Shown here: positions 23,042 through 32,219 of the stretch, in pieces
How positions within the stretch are numbered: position 1 is the first letter of the stretch
Layout: every line of letters begins with the position of its first letter
Assembly: GCF_016861845.1 (NCBI RefSeq)
Contig: NZ_BOLV01000010.1
Coordinates: 1-64,000, forward strand
Length of the DNA: 64,000 nt
DNA from: Lacticaseibacillus suilingensis
GTDB taxonomy: Bacteria > Bacillota > Bacilli > Lactobacillales > Lactobacillaceae
Reading direction: 5' to 3'
Notes under the pieces: generated by a model
What the model was told of the DNA's origin: nothing
The model's database searches: none
What the model saw: the letters and a program-made list of their open reading frames with translations, nothing else
Program-made: the position numbers and the translations under genes

Positions 23042-24466
23042 ATGAAATTAGCACAGGACTATGAGTTTTGGTTTGCCGTGGGTAGCCAAGCGTTATATGG
23101 TGAAGAAACTTTGAAACAGGTGGAAGCAGACAGCCAGGTGATTGCGGCGCAATTAAACGCAAGCGGCACCTTGCCTTATCCAGTCGTGTTCAAAGGCGTG
23201 CTCACCACCGCCGAGGGAATTACGGCCTTTATGAAAGAAGCCAACTATCGTGATCAAGTGGCCGGCGTCATCACCTGGATGCACACGTTCTCGCCAGCTA
23301 AGAATTGGATTCGCGGCACCAAGCTGTTGCAAAAGCCACTACTCCACCTCGCGACGCAGTTTCGCCAAGATATTCCCTACGAAACCATCGATTTTGATTA
23401 TATGAATCTGAATCAAAGCGCCCATGGGGATCGTGAGTATGGCTACATCAATGCGCGGCTGGGGCTTCACAACAAAATCGTGTATGGTCATTGGGACACG
23501 CCGAAAGTGAAGGCGGAGATTGCGGCTTGGCAGGATGTGGCTGTGGCTTATGCTGAAAGTTTTCAGACCAAAGTGGCGCGTTTCGGCGATAACATGCGCA
23601 ATGTGGCGGTAACCGATGGCGACCGCGTGGAGGCCCAGATTAAGTTTGGCTGGACTGTCGATTATTATGCCTTGCATGATGTGGTTGAGGTCATCGATGC
23701 GGTGACAGAAAATGACATTGATGACGCTTATGCGAAGTTAGTTGCGAAGTACCAGGTCGTGCGCGGAGACCGCGAGCCAGCGGCGTATGATCATGCCGTC
23801 CGCTATCAATTACGTGAATATCTTGGTATCAAGCAGTTCTTAGACGACCGTGGCTACAACTGCTTTACCACCAACTTCGAGGATCTCCATGGTTTGGAGC
23901 AGCTGCCAGGATTGGCGGCGCAGCTGCTGATGGCAGAAGGTTACGGCTTTGGGGCCGAAGGGGATTGGAAGACTTCTGCGCTCAGCCATGTGCTGAAGGT
24001 CATGGCGCATAATCAAAAAACTTCCTTCATGGAAGATTACACCTTGGATCTGCGACCAGGGCACGAGGCAATTTTGGGCTCGCATATGCTGGAAGTTGAT
24101 CCTTCTATCGCGTCTGATCAGCCGCGCATCGAGGTCCATCCCCTGGATATTGGGGGTAAGGCCGATCCGGCCCGCCTGGTCTTCAATGGCAGTGCCGGAG
24201 CGGCCATCGATGTGACCTTGGCTGATTTTCGCGATGGCTTCAAGTTGATTGGCTATCCTGTTCATGCTAAGCAAGCCGAAAAGCCGTTGCCCCACTTACC
24301 AGTGGCCAGCCAGCTTTGGACCCCGACCGTTGGGTTAGAAAAAGGGGCCACCGCCTGGATTCAAAATGGTGGCGGTCACCACACGGTTCTGTCGTTCAAC
24401 CTGACGATTGATCAAATTCAGGCGCTGGCGACGATGTTCGATGTTCAAGCGGTGATGATTCAGTAG
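23042..24466 (+). CDS. araA: L-arabinose isomerase
   Basis: A 474-residue enzyme, the usual length, converting L-arabinose to L-ribulose with Mn. It begins with [17 protein letters not shown], the family's conserved start, and has [14 protein letters not shown], the catalytic region [15 protein letters not shown] (Glu of the active site), [10 protein letters not shown] and [10 protein letters not shown], and a C-terminal [10 protein letters not shown]. Start: ATG 23042 with GGAGG seven bases upstream. It sits 23 bases after araB and 9 bases before araD, forming one operon. Confidence 0.95.
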   Translation: MKLAQDYEFWFAVGSQALYGEETLKQVEADSQVIAAQLNASGTLPYPVVFKGVLTTAEGITAFMKEANYRDQVAGVITWMHTFSPAKNWIRGTKLLQKPLLHLATQFRQDIPYETIDFDYMNLNQSAHGDREYGYINARLGLHNKIVYGHWDTPKVKAEIAAWQDVAVAYAESFQTKVARFGDNMRNVAVTDGDRVEAQIKFGWTVDYYALHDVVEVIDAVTENDIDDAYAKLVAKYQVVRGDREPAAYDHAVRYQLREYLGIKQFLDDRGYNCFTTNFEDLHGLEQLPGLAAQLLMAEGYGFGAEGDWKTSALSHVLKVMAHNQKTSFMEDYTLDLRPGHEAILGSHMLEVDPSIASDQPRIEVHPLDIGGKADPARLVFNGSAGAAIDVTLADFRDGFKLIGYPVHAKQAEKPLPHLPVASQLWTPTVGLEKGATAWIQNGGGHHTVLSFNLTIDQIQALATMFDVQAVMIQ

Positions 24467-24475
24467 GAGGCCAGC

Positions 24476-25171
24476 ATGTTAGAAAAACTGAAAGAAGAAG
24501 TCTATGAGGCGAATATGCAGCTGCCCAAGCTGAACCTGGTGACTTTTACCTGGGGGAATGTCTCCGGCATTGATCGAGAGGCAGGTTTGTTGGTGATTAA
24601 GCCGTCAGGGGTGGCTTATGAGACCCTGAAGCCCAGCGATATGGTAGTGGTGAACCTGAAAGGGGAAGTGGTGGAAGGTGATTTGCGCCCATCCAGTGAT
24701 ACCCCCACCCATGTCGTCTTATACAACCAGTTTAAAGATATCGGTGGGATTGTGCATACGCACTCGCCTTACGCGGTGACGTTTGCCAGTGCTAATCTTG
24801 ATGTTCCGGCACTCAACACCACTGCCGCTGACACCTTCTATGGGGATGTCCCGGTTTCGGATCCGCTGTCGCAGGCCCAGATTGAACGGGCTTACGAAGA
24901 GGAAACCGGCAACGTGATTGTCAAAACCTTTCAGGAGCGGCATTTGGATCATGACGCGGTGCCAGCGGTACTGGTTAGCCAGCACGGGCCCTTTACATGG
25001 GGGGCAACGCCGGCCAAGGCGGTCTATAACGCCAAGGTGCTTGAGGTGGTCAGTCAGATTGACTATCAAGCCATGACCTTAAGTTCAACCGACCATCACG
25101 TACCGCAGTACCTGCTCGACAAGCATTATTACCGCAAGCATGGCAAGCATGCCTATTACGGGCAAAAATAA
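24476..25171 (+). CDS. araD: L-ribulose-5-phosphate 4-epimerase
   Basis: A 231-residue class II aldolase/epimerase producing D-xylulose 5-phosphate, the substrate for the phosphoketolase encoded at the window's right end. Seen in the sequence: NLVTFTWGNVSG, KPSGVAYETLKPSDMV, SSDTPTHVVLY, the zinc-binding HTHSPYA and SQHGPFTWG. ATG with GGAGG five bases upstream. Last gene of the araBAD operon, closed by a bidirectional terminator. Confidence 0.95.
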   Translation: MLEKLKEEVYEANMQLPKLNLVTFTWGNVSGIDREAGLLVIKPSGVAYETLKPSDMVVVNLKGEVVEGDLRPSSDTPTHVVLYNQFKDIGGIVHTHSPYAVTFASANLDVPALNTTAADTFYGDVPVSDPLSQAQIERAYEEETGNVIVKTFQERHLDHDAVPAVLVSQHGPFTWGATPAKAVYNAKVLEVVSQIDYQAMTLSSTDHHVPQYLLDKHYYRKHGKHAYYGQK

Positions 25172-25176
25172 GGCTT

Positions 25177-25235
25177 CAAACACACAAAAACTGCCAGTCC
25201 TTCATCAAACAGGGCTGGCAGTTGCTTTGTGTTTC
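25177..25235. terminator. bidirectional terminator between araD and the alcohol dehydrogenase
   Basis: AAACACACAAA-ACTGCCAG-CC / GG-CTGGCAGT-TTTGTGTTT stem between convergent stops. Confidence 0.85.
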
Positions 25236-25240
25236 AGGTG

Positions 25241-26362
25241 TTATTCGCCTGGCTTGTAGTCTTCGTCGATCACCAGCACTGGCTTGATGGTTTTCCCGGA
25301 ACGGGAGTCGGCGTTGGCTTCGTTGATCTGATCGAATTTGTAGAACTTCTCGGTTTTGTCGAAGTCGAAGACGCCCATCTTGTAGAAGTCAATCAAGCGG
25401 GGAATGTCGACCTGCGGAATGGAGTCGCCCATGTTGACGCCGACAATCTTTTTGTCGTTGACGCACAGGTCGTTCCAAGTGTCGACGTCAATGTGATTTG
25501 GTGTGACGGCAATCGTTGCGGTGGTGCCGCCTTGGGCCAAGACTTTGATGGAGTCTTCCATGACCTTGGTGACGCCAGTGGTATCAACGGCCCAGTCAAC
25601 ACCGTAGCCGCCAGTCAGATCTTGCACGGCCTTGACCACGTCGATGCCTTTGGAGTTGATCACATCGGTAGCGCCGAGCTCTTTGGCTAATTCGAGCCGG
25701 GAGTCCACAATGTCGATGCCGATGACTTTGGTGCAGCCGGAAATTCGACCTGCCATCATGGCAGCCAGGCCAACCGCGCCGGTGCCAAAGACGGCAATGG
25801 TGTCGCCTGGTTTTGGCTTCAGGGTGTTCAAAACGGTGCCGGAGCCGGTGACATAGCCGCAACCCAGCGGCCCCAGCTTGCGCAGGTCAAGGTCCTTGTC
25901 GACCTTCACCGCGTTGCGTTCGCGCACAACGGTGGTGGTGGTGAAGGAGCTTTGGTCGAACATGTCGGCAACATGATGACCGTCTTCCGTGAAGTGGCTG
26001 GAGCCGTCTGGGCGAATGCCAGACAGGTTGTTATGCGCGTAGTTTTCACATTGCGTTGGAATGCCCTTCAGGCAGCTCTTACAGTTGCCGCAAGCATAAA
26101 AGCTGAGCACAACATGGTCACCTGGCTTGAACTGGGTCACTTCCGGGCCGACTTTTTCGACAATCCCAGAGCCTTCATGGCCGAGCACGATGGGATAGTC
26201 AATCACCGCGTCGCCGATGCGCAAGGCTTCGTCTGAGTGGCAAATGCCACTGGCGACCATGTGCACTTGAATGTCATCTGGTCCCATTTCCGCTAATTCA
26301 ATATCATCTTTAATCACAAAATCGGCGTTTTGCTTCTCAACCACAGCTGCTTTGATCTTCAA
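25241..26362 (-). CDS. zinc-dependent alcohol dehydrogenase (medium-chain, aryl/class III-like)
   Basis: A 373-residue medium-chain NAD(P)-dependent alcohol dehydrogenase. ASGICHSDEALRIG holds the catalytic-zinc Cys, GHEGSGIVEKVG the next zinc ligand, CGNCKSCLKGIPTQC the four structural-zinc Cys, and FGTGAVGLAAMM the coenzyme loop. Overall it looks like aryl- or benzyl-alcohol and class III dehydrogenases. It stands alone with its own promoter. Start: TTG 26360-26362 with AGGAG eight bases upstream; a GTG immediately after the ribosome site is too close. A CcpA-like site lies upstream. Confidence 0.88.
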   Translation of the reverse strand: MKIKAAVVEKQNADFVIKDDIELAEMGPDDIQVHMVASGICHSDEALRIGDAVIDYPIVLGHEGSGIVEKVGPEVTQFKPGDHVVLSFYACGNCKSCLKGIPTQCENYAHNNLSGIRPDGSSHFTEDGHHVADMFDQSSFTTTTVVRERNAVKVDKDLDLRKLGPLGCGYVTGSGTVLNTLKPKPGDTIAVFGTGAVGLAAMMAGRISGCTKVIGIDIVDSRLELAKELGATDVINSKGIDVVKAVQDLTGGYGVDWAVDTTGVTKVMEDSIKVLAQGGTTATIAVTPNHIDVDTWNDLCVNDKKIVGVNMGDSIPQVDIPRLIDFYKMGVFDFDKTEKFYKFDQINEANADSRSGKTIKPVLVIDEDYKPGE

Positions 26363-26426
26363 TCTGAACACTCCTTTGGGAAATTGGATTTAACACATGA
26401 TCATTATTTCACGAATTCTTGGAAAA

Positions 26427-26440
26427 ATAAAGCGGTTTCA
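26427..26440 (-). promoter_or_regulatory. CcpA cre-like site upstream of the alcohol dehydrogenase
   Basis: ATAAAGCGGTTTCA matches the cre consensus TGWAANCGNTNWCA at 12 of 14 positions. It lies 65 bases upstream of the start, suggesting carbon catabolite control. Confidence 0.4.
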
Positions 26441-26568
26441 TAATGGGGCCGGTGCCAGCGCCACAGCCTGGTGTTGCTTTCGCAAGATTAAAATATTATG
26501 ATAAACACAATTCGCTTTGCCATTTTGGCTAAGCGAGAGGTGACTAACCGTTAACGAAGGAGAATTGT

Positions 26569-27039
26569 ATGAAGAAAACACTCAAATCATTACTCGCGGT
26601 TTTGGCGGTGCTGGCAGTGGCGACGCTGGCCGCGTGCTCGCTGTTTCTGCAGAAGACTACGTTGGTGAATACGCAAATTGCTGGGGATAAAACCACCATT
26701 ACGTATTACACCAAGCGCAGTTCCGACAAGGTCGTGAAGCAAGAAGCACTCAGCGAAGTGACGCTTTCCAAGTTAATGGGTAGTAAGAATAAGAAGCAAA
26801 CCAACGCTGCTTATGCCAAAATGAAGGCCGCAGTTAAGCCATACAAGGGGCTGGCTGGCGTGACGACAGAAGTGAAGCGCGATGGCGACAAGGCCACCCA
26901 GAAGATCACCATCGATTACACTAAGGTCAACATGAAAAAGCTGAAGGCCGCTGAAGGCGCCGGGACTGGCACAGCGGATAGCGTGAGCTTGAAGCAATCC
27001 GTCGGCGTGCTGAAGGCCGCTGGCTACGAAGAAAAGTAA
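26569..27039 (+). CDS. DUF1307-like (YehR-type) lipoprotein
   Basis: A 156-residue secreted lipoprotein: signal peptide with lipobox LAAC (Cys about 23), then a small alpha/beta domain (DKTTITYYTKRSSDKVV; KLMGSKNKKQTN; GLAGVTTEVKRDGDKATQKITIDYTKV; SLKQSVGVLKAAGYEEK). This pattern matches the YehR/DUF1307 lipoproteins of Gram-positive bacteria, whose role is unknown. A paralog with the same layout is at 29335-29817. Preceded by GAAGGAG seven bases from the ATG. Confidence 0.8.
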   Translation: MKKTLKSLLAVLAVLAVATLAACSLFLQKTTLVNTQIAGDKTTITYYTKRSSDKVVKQEALSEVTLSKLMGSKNKKQTNAAYAKMKAAVKPYKGLAGVTTEVKRDGDKATQKITIDYTKVNMKKLKAAEGAGTGTADSVSLKQSVGVLKAAGYEEK

Positions 27040-27084
27040 ACAGAAGTGCCTCGATGATTTCATTTTGATGGGGGAAATAGACCG

Positions 27085-27471
27085 ATGACTGGCTGCCCTT
27101 TTTGCGCCATTGATACCAACAAGATTATTCTACAAAATAAGACCTGTGTTGGCTTCTTTGATCTAAGTCCCGTTTCGCCCGGGCATCTTCTAGTGATTCC
27201 TCGTCGCCATGCAGCGACCTTCTTTGATCTCAACGAAGAAGAACGGTCCGACATGTTGCGGCTGCTAGACCAGGGAAAGCAGCTCCTGGATCACCAAAGC
27301 AGGCCTGATGGCTACAATATCGGTTGGAATTGTGGTCGATTCGCCGGGCAGACGGTCATGCACTGTCACTGTCATTTAATTCCAAGATTTGCGGGGGACA
27401 CACCCAATCCTCGAGGTGGTGTGCGGGGTGTGATTCCTGAGAAACAGCAGTCCGAATATTTTCCGCAATAA
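27085..27471 (+). CDS. HIT-family nucleotide hydrolase
   Basis: A 128-residue histidine-triad protein. CPFCAIDTN is the N-terminal zinc Cys pair typical of Hit/HinT-like proteins, SPGHLLVIPRRH the first strand, and HCHCHLIPR (about 92-100) the His-x-His-x-His catalytic triad. Such proteins hydrolyse nucleotide phosphoramidates or dinucleoside polyphosphates. It has its own GGGG-type ribosome site and a strong terminator. No functional link to its neighbours is evident. Confidence 0.88.
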   Translation: MTGCPFCAIDTNKIILQNKTCVGFFDLSPVSPGHLLVIPRRHAATFFDLNEEERSDMLRLLDQGKQLLDHQSRPDGYNIGWNCGRFAGQTVMHCHCHLIPRFAGDTPNPRGGVRGVIPEKQQSEYFPQ

Positions 27472-27514
27472 CAAAATGGGTAGGCAATCACAGATTGCTT
27501 ACCCATTTTGTTTA
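27471..27514. terminator. bidirectional terminator after the HIT gene
   Basis: ACAAAATGGGTAGGCAATC / GATTGCTTACCCATTTTGT, perfect 19-bp stem between convergent genes. Confidence 0.9.
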
Positions 27515-28282
27515 TTCCAAATATAAACGTTTCAAATCTTTGATGTCACTGTCAGTCAAATCCAGATGCTCCTTGGCATAAGCCGGCCAGCCGCCGTATT
27601 GTTTGACGACGGTTTGTACGGCTTCAAAGTAGCTGTCATCGGCCGGTTGGGAATTCATGCCCATGACCATGCGGTTGGTCATGGGCAAATCGGCCGCGGC
27701 CTGATCGCCGGTGAAACGATCCATCAAAATATCGTTGGTGACGATGTAATCTTGGTGGGCGACTTTTTCCGGCACATCGAGTAGGCCTTCAATCAGCATC
27801 GCGACCACGCCGGTGCGGTCCTTGCCGGCAAAACAGTGAAACAAGGTTGCGCCAGTTTCGTTTTGGACCAGGAGCTGGATCACCTTGCGTAGCATCTTCG
27901 CGGTGCGCGGGTCCGTGGCCATGTAGCGGTAGGAATCGCGGGCGAGGGTGAAGTGAGCAGCTTTGGAAGCGAGCCGAAACTTCATCATGAAGTGGGGATG
28001 ATCTGCGAAGGGGTAAAGTGACAAGTTGTGGTAAGCCACGCCTGGCAGCTCGACGTCTGGGGCCTTGCTGCGGTCGGCGGGCTGGCGCAGGTCGATGTCG
28101 GTATTCAACCCGATCTCAAGCAGATGCTGCTGTACTGCTTCCGGCATGTAAGTAATCAGGCCGGAGCGGTACAGTTTGTGCTTGCGAATGGTGTGGCCGT
28201 CGCGGGTGTGATAACCGCCGATGTCGCGCAGGTTAATGGTGCCAGGTAATTCAATCAGGTGCGCTAAAGCTGAGTCACTCAA
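27512..28282 (-). CDS. protein tyrosine/serine phosphatase (Y_phosphatase3 type)
   Basis: A 256-residue phosphatase with the P-loop HCFAGKDRTG (about 146-155, CX5R) and the N-terminal NLRDIGGYHTRDG of the bacterial LipA/Ptp group, followed by YRSGLI and DLRQPADR. Bacterial members dephosphorylate phosphotyrosine or phosphoinositides; function here unknown. Start: TTG 28280-28282 with GGAGG seven bases upstream. Confidence 0.85.
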   Translation of the reverse strand: MSDSALAHLIELPGTINLRDIGGYHTRDGHTIRKHKLYRSGLITYMPEAVQQHLLEIGLNTDIDLRQPADRSKAPDVELPGVAYHNLSLYPFADHPHFMMKFRLASKAAHFTLARDSYRYMATDPRTAKMLRKVIQLLVQNETGATLFHCFAGKDRTGVVAMLIEGLLDVPEKVAHQDYIVTNDILMDRFTGDQAAADLPMTNRMVMGMNSQPADDSYFEAVQTVVKQYGGWPAYAKEHLDLTDSDIKDLKRLYLE

Positions 28283-28352
28283 GAGTGCGCCTCCTATAAA
28301 ATATATTCAGCGTAAGTTTATCATTTTTTGAGTGAAAGCGCGGTCGAAATCG

Positions 28353-28703
28353 TCAATTCGAGCCATCTGGTTGAAAGACGCTGATGCGTTTCAATGTTTC
28401 ACGTGGAAACCAATTACCTTCGCGCTTGAGTTCCACCCAGTATTCCACGCCGTTGATTTTCATGGCGTAGGCCGCGACGCCTTGGCTACCTTGATTGTCG
28501 CTATCTAGCACGACTCGGTAGTTGTCTGCTTCCAACTGGCGAGCGGTTTCTACATCGGTGTAATCGGTCAGTGTGACGTTCGGGGTGTTCAATGCTTTCA
28601 AAGTGGTGGTGCGGGCGACATAATCAGGCCACAGCCATAAGGCAAAACCAAATAAACCAGCAGCTAGCAGCAGGCTGAGGGTGAGCACCAACTTTTTGAA
28701 CAT
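28353..28703 (-). CDS. small secreted or membrane-anchored protein of unknown function
   Basis: A 116-residue protein. Residues about 1-28 (FKKLVLTLSLLLAAGLFGFALWLW) form a signal anchor; the rest (about 88 residues) is a soluble domain with no Cys and no recognised motif, predicted outside the cell. Start: ATG 28703 with GGAGG eight bases upstream, rather than the longer frame to 28721. It is divergent from niaR. I do not recognise a family. Confidence 0.65.
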   Translation of the reverse strand: MFKKLVLTLSLLLAAGLFGFALWLWPDYVARTTTLKALNTPNVTLTDYTDVETARQLEADNYRVVLDSDNQGSQGVAAYAMKINGVEYWVELKREGNWFPRETLKRISVFQPDGSN

Positions 28704-28832
28704 CGACGTCGCCTCCTTCACGTTCTCACCGTTAGATTATCATGTTACGGCGCGCGCGGTGGTTAAGTCTCAGTTAAGTCTTTTGTCCGGCGGCAAAAGG
28801 CGGTAAGCTGTGTAAAGACAGGAGGAAGATCG

Positions 28833-29354
28833 ATGATAACTAGTGCAGAACGACAAGCGCAGATTCGCATGGCGCTTCAAGACGGCGCCGCGCCGATCAG
28901 CGCCACCGCTTTTGGCAAACGCTTCGGGGTGAGCCGCCAGACCATTGTGGGCGACGTGGCGTTGATGCGCGCTCGCGGCGAGCAAATCGTGGCCACGCCG
29001 CGCGGCTATATGTACACCACTGAAGACGCCCACACCGCCATCATCGTCTGCCGCCACACACCGCAGCAAGCGGGGGATGAATTGGCGCGCGTGATTGATA
29101 ACGGCGGGGCGGTGCTGGATGTGATGGTTGACCACCCGCTATACGGCCAGCTGCGCGGTGAATTGCAAATTCACACGCAAACCGATATCAACTTGTTTTT
29201 GGCCCGGATGCAAGAAGGCCATGGCAAAATGCTGTCAGAGCTGACTGGCGGCGTGCATTTGCATACGATTGCCTATGACACGCCGGCGCAGCTGACGGCG
29301 ATTAAGCAGGCGTTACGCGAAAGTGGTTACTTATATGAAGAAACCAGCCGCTAA
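28833..29354 (+). CDS. niaR: NiaR-type transcriptional repressor of NAD biosynthesis/niacin uptake
   Basis: A 173-residue regulator with an N-terminal winged helix (about 5-60; ATAFGKRFGVSRQTIVGDV) and a C-terminal 3H domain containing the conserved histidines (VDHPLYGQLRGELQIHT; LTGGVHLHTI). The architecture matches NiaR, which represses niacin transport and NAD synthesis genes when nicotinic acid is bound. No niacin gene lies beside it. Start ATG follows AGGAGG. It overlaps the next lipoprotein gene by 20 bases. Confidence 0.85.
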   Translation: MITSAERQAQIRMALQDGAAPISATAFGKRFGVSRQTIVGDVALMRARGEQIVATPRGYMYTTEDAHTAIIVCRHTPQQAGDELARVIDNGGAVLDVMVDHPLYGQLRGELQIHTQTDINLFLARMQEGHGKMLSELTGGVHLHTIAYDTPAQLTAIKQALRESGYLYEETSR

Positions 29355-29817
29355 GCTGACCCGCTGGCTGCTGCTGGCGGCGGGGCTGATGACGCTGATG
29401 CTCGCTGGCTGTCAAGCCACCACGCGGCGCACCACCTTCACCAAAGACGATGGCGAAGAGCAGACTACCATGATTTTTTATACTAAGGGCAATGCCGATG
29501 TGGTGGATAAGCAGGTGACCAAGCTGGATATCGACTTGGTCAAAACCATGGGCACCAAAAACGCTTCAACGCTCAATGATGGCTGGCGCATTATGCAACA
29601 AGATGCCAAGGCGCATGCCAAGCTGCGCGGGGTTAAGGCCACAGTTTCGCGCCAGCAAAACATCGTGCATGAGGTGATTACCGTTGACACCGCGACAGTG
29701 GACTTTGCCAAGCTGGCGAAGCTGGATGACCAGGTGCTGGCTGGGAAAACGGATCATATCGGGCTGGCGAATGTGACGCAGACGCTGAAGGCGGACGGGT
29801 ATCATGAGGTGAAGTGA
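29335..29817 (+). CDS. DUF1307-like (YehR-type) lipoprotein, paralog
   Basis: A 160-residue lipoprotein with lipobox LAGC (Cys about 26) and the same domain as the protein at 26569: MIFYTKGNADVVDKQV, KTMGTKNAST, KLRGVKATVSRQ, VNTVTQTLKADGYHEV-type ending. Start: ATG 29335, inside the 3' end of niaR, suggesting coupling. The function of the family is unknown. The gene ends 3 bases before a partial copy of the repeat element. Confidence 0.78.
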   Translation: MKKPAAKLTRWLLLAAGLMTLMLAGCQATTRRTTFTKDDGEEQTTMIFYTKGNADVVDKQVTKLDIDLVKTMGTKNASTLNDGWRIMQQDAKAHAKLRGVKATVSRQQNIVHEVITVDTATVDFAKLAKLDDQVLAGKTDHIGLANVTQTLKADGYHEVK

Positions 29818-29822
29818 AAGAC

Positions 29823-29880
29823 GCTCGGCTTCAATGTGCTGGGCTACCTGGCCGCGAAATCCGCCCTTTTCCGCAGGCCG
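29823..29880 (+). repeat. truncated 3' half of the nested-hairpin element (E3')
   Basis: CGGCTTCAATGTGCTGG followed by GCTACCTGGCC, CCGCCC and CCGCAGGCC resembles the right half of copy E8. The left half is missing. It joins directly to E3. Confidence 0.55.
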
Positions 29881-30005
29881 CAGTTGCGCTCAGTCGAGCA
29901 ACGGGGACGTGTCCAGCTACGCGCTATGCCTCGAAGCCAAAGAACGGCTTCAATGCCTAGCGCTAGGCTGGCCAGTCCCCTAAATGCGCTCGACTTCGCA
30001 GCCTG
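29870..30005 (+). repeat. nested-hairpin intergenic element, copy E3
   Basis: Stems: GTCGAGC / GCTCGAC, GGGGAC / GTCCCC, GCGCTA / TAGCGC, apical GAAGCC / GGCTTC with loop AAAGAAC. All four variable stems differ in sequence from E1 and E2 yet remain fully paired. It ends in TTCGCAGCCTG, which is also the start of E4. Confidence 0.88.
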
Positions 30006-30133
30006 TTCTAGTTGCGCTTAGGTCGGCAACGCACGAGTGTCTAGCTACGGCTAAGTCCTCGCCGCTACAAACCAGCGGCAATGCCTTAGCCTAGGCTAGC
30101 CATCGTGCTAAACCCGCCGACCTTCGCAGCCTG
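29993..30133 (+). repeat. nested-hairpin intergenic element, copy E4
   Basis: Stems: GGTCGGC / GCCGACC, GCACGA / TCGTGC, GGCTAAG / CTTAGCC, apical GCCGCT / AGCGGC. It ends about 60 bases upstream of gdpP. E3', E3 and E4 together occupy nearly all of the 377-base gap 29818-30194. The gdpP promoter (TGTTAGAAT around 30142) lies directly after E4. Confidence 0.88.
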
Positions 30134-30194
30134 TTCAAATATGTTAGAATAGACTGGCAATCTATGGCGATTAGCGTACGGCGAAAGCGAGTTA

Positions 30195-32204
30195 ATGATG
30201 AAAAAATTACTAGAAAGAATTACGTTGCCGGCCTTTTTGGAGGATTCGCGGCTGCGGACTTTGGCCATGGTGATGACCGCGTTGGCGGCGATCGATGTGA
30301 TCGTGGCGGCGTTCATTCGGCCCTGGCTGGCCATTTTACTGTTTGTTTTTCTGGTGGGCTTGGTCGTCGCCACCTTTTTTGCGTTAGAACGGATTACCGT
30401 CAGCACGAACAAGTACATTTCGGATTTGTCTTACCGCATTAAGCGCGGTGAGCAAGAAGCCTTGATCAAGATGCCAGTGGGGATCTTGATTTTCGACAAG
30501 GCGATGAAGATTGAGTGGGCAAATCCCTACTTACTGCAATACTTCCATGAATCAGATATCTTAGGCGAGTCGCTGCCGGAGCTGGATCCGGATTTGGCGA
30601 AGGTCATCAGTGAACACCAAGATAGCAACGAGCTGGCCGAGGTGCACTGGGGCGGGCACGATTTTGAATTAACCGTGCAAAAGAGTATCGGCGTAGCGTA
30701 CTTGATGGATGTCACTCGTTACGCTCAGATTGAGGCCAAGGCGGAAGGCGAGCGCATCGCCATTGGCCAGGTGTTCTTGGATAACTACGATGAAGTGACC
30801 CAGACCTTGGATGACCAGGCCACCACCAATCTGAATTCCTATGTCACGAACCAAATGAGCAACTGGGCCAGCCACTTTGGCATGTTCGTTAAGCGGGTGG
30901 CCACTGACCGCTTCCTGTTGATTGCCTATGTGCGGTCGCTGGAAGCCGTGGAAAAAGACAAGTTCAAGATTCTCGATCAAATCCGCGAAGAAACCTCGAA
31001 GCAAAACTATCCGTTGACGCTGTCAGTGGGGATTGCCTATGGTGAGGCCGATTTGGCTCAACTGGCGGTGACGTCGCAGTCGAACCTGGATCTGGCGTTA
31101 GGCCGCGGCGGCGATCAGGTCGTGGTCCGCGAAAAGAATGGTCAGGCCCGGTTCTACGGCGGCAAGACCAACCCGATGGAAAAGCGGACCCGGGTGCGGG
31201 CGCGCATGATTTCTGGCGCGTTGCAGGAATTGTTCAAGCAAACGGATAAAGTGTTCGTGGTCGGTCACAATCGGCCGGACATGGATGCCATCGGGGCCGC
31301 GCTGGGCATTCGCCGCATTGCTCAAATGAACGGCAAAGAGTGTTACGTGGTGATTAACCCCGAACACCTGCATTCCGATGTCGAACGGCTGATGAGCGCC
31401 GTGGGCAAGGATCCAGATATTGGCAACTCGATTGTGACGCCGGAAGCGGCACTGGCCGAAGCCACGGACCAATCCTTGCTGATTTTGGTGGACCACAGTA
31501 AGCGGTCCATTACTGCAGCGCCAGATCTGTATGACCGGCTGGCGACGCGCACGGTGATTATTGACCATCACCGGCGCGGGGAAGAATTCCCAGAAGATCC
31601 GATGCTGGTTTATATTGAACCTTATGCGTCCTCGACTTGTGAGCTGATTACCGAAATGTTCGAATATCAGCCAAAAGGGATGCCAACTTTAAGCAAGTTA
31701 GAAGCTACGGCGATGCTGGCAGGGATCACGGTCGACACCAAGAACTTCTCGATGCGCACCGGCACGCGCACCTTTGATGCGGCGTCGTATCTGCGCAGTC
31801 TGGGCGCTGATCCGCAAATGACCCAGGACTTTTTGAAGGAAAGTGTCGATTCATACATTCAAAAGAACCATCTTATCGACACAATTGAAATGATTACCCC
31901 AGCTATGGCATTATGTACAGGGGAAGACAATGAAGCTTATGATCCCGTCATTGCGGCGCAGGCGGCTGATACGCTACTGACGCTTAATGGTATTGAAGCC
32001 AGCTTCGTCATTACGCGCCGCTCGGATCGCAAGGTTGGCATTTCGGCGCGCAGTTTGGGCGATGTGAATGTCCAGGTGCTGATGGAAAAGCTCGGCGGCG
32101 GTGGGCATTTGAGTAATGCCGCCACCCAAGTGGAAGGCAAGTCGGTGCCTGAAGTGCGGACCATGTTATTGGCCGCCATCAAGGATGAAGCAGCAAACAA
32201 CTAG
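30195..32204 (+). CDS. gdpP: cyclic-di-AMP phosphodiesterase GdpP
   Basis: A 669-residue membrane enzyme that hydrolyses c-di-AMP. Two N-terminal membrane helices (about 18-60), a degenerate PAS domain (about 85-150), a degenerate GGDEF domain (about 175-310), then DHH (GHNRPDMDAIGAALG; VDHSKRS; IIDHHRRG) and DHHA1 with GGGGH near the C-terminus (KLGGGGHLSNAATQ). This is the standard GdpP layout and length. It precedes rplI and dnaC as in many Firmicutes, and translation of rplI follows after 15 bases. The start ATG has only a weak ribosome site. It controls potassium and osmotic homeostasis and cell-wall stress in related bacteria. Confidence 0.95.
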   Translation: MMKKLLERITLPAFLEDSRLRTLAMVMTALAAIDVIVAAFIRPWLAILLFVFLVGLVVATFFALERITVSTNKYISDLSYRIKRGEQEALIKMPVGILIFDKAMKIEWANPYLLQYFHESDILGESLPELDPDLAKVISEHQDSNELAEVHWGGHDFELTVQKSIGVAYLMDVTRYAQIEAKAEGERIAIGQVFLDNYDEVTQTLDDQATTNLNSYVTNQMSNWASHFGMFVKRVATDRFLLIAYVRSLEAVEKDKFKILDQIREETSKQNYPLTLSVGIAYGEADLAQLAVTSQSNLDLALGRGGDQVVVREKNGQARFYGGKTNPMEKRTRVRARMISGALQELFKQTDKVFVVGHNRPDMDAIGAALGIRRIAQMNGKECYVVINPEHLHSDVERLMSAVGKDPDIGNSIVTPEAALAEATDQSLLILVDHSKRSITAAPDLYDRLATRTVIIDHHRRGEEFPEDPMLVYIEPYASSTCELITEMFEYQPKGMPTLSKLEATAMLAGITVDTKNFSMRTGTRTFDAASYLRSLGADPQMTQDFLKESVDSYIQKNHLIDTIEMITPAMALCTGEDNEAYDPVIAAQAADTLLTLNGIEASFVITRRSDRKVGISARSLGDVNVQVLMEKLGGGGHLSNAATQVEGKSVPEVRTMLLAAIKDEAANN

Positions 32205-32219
32205 AAAGAAGGCCATCTC

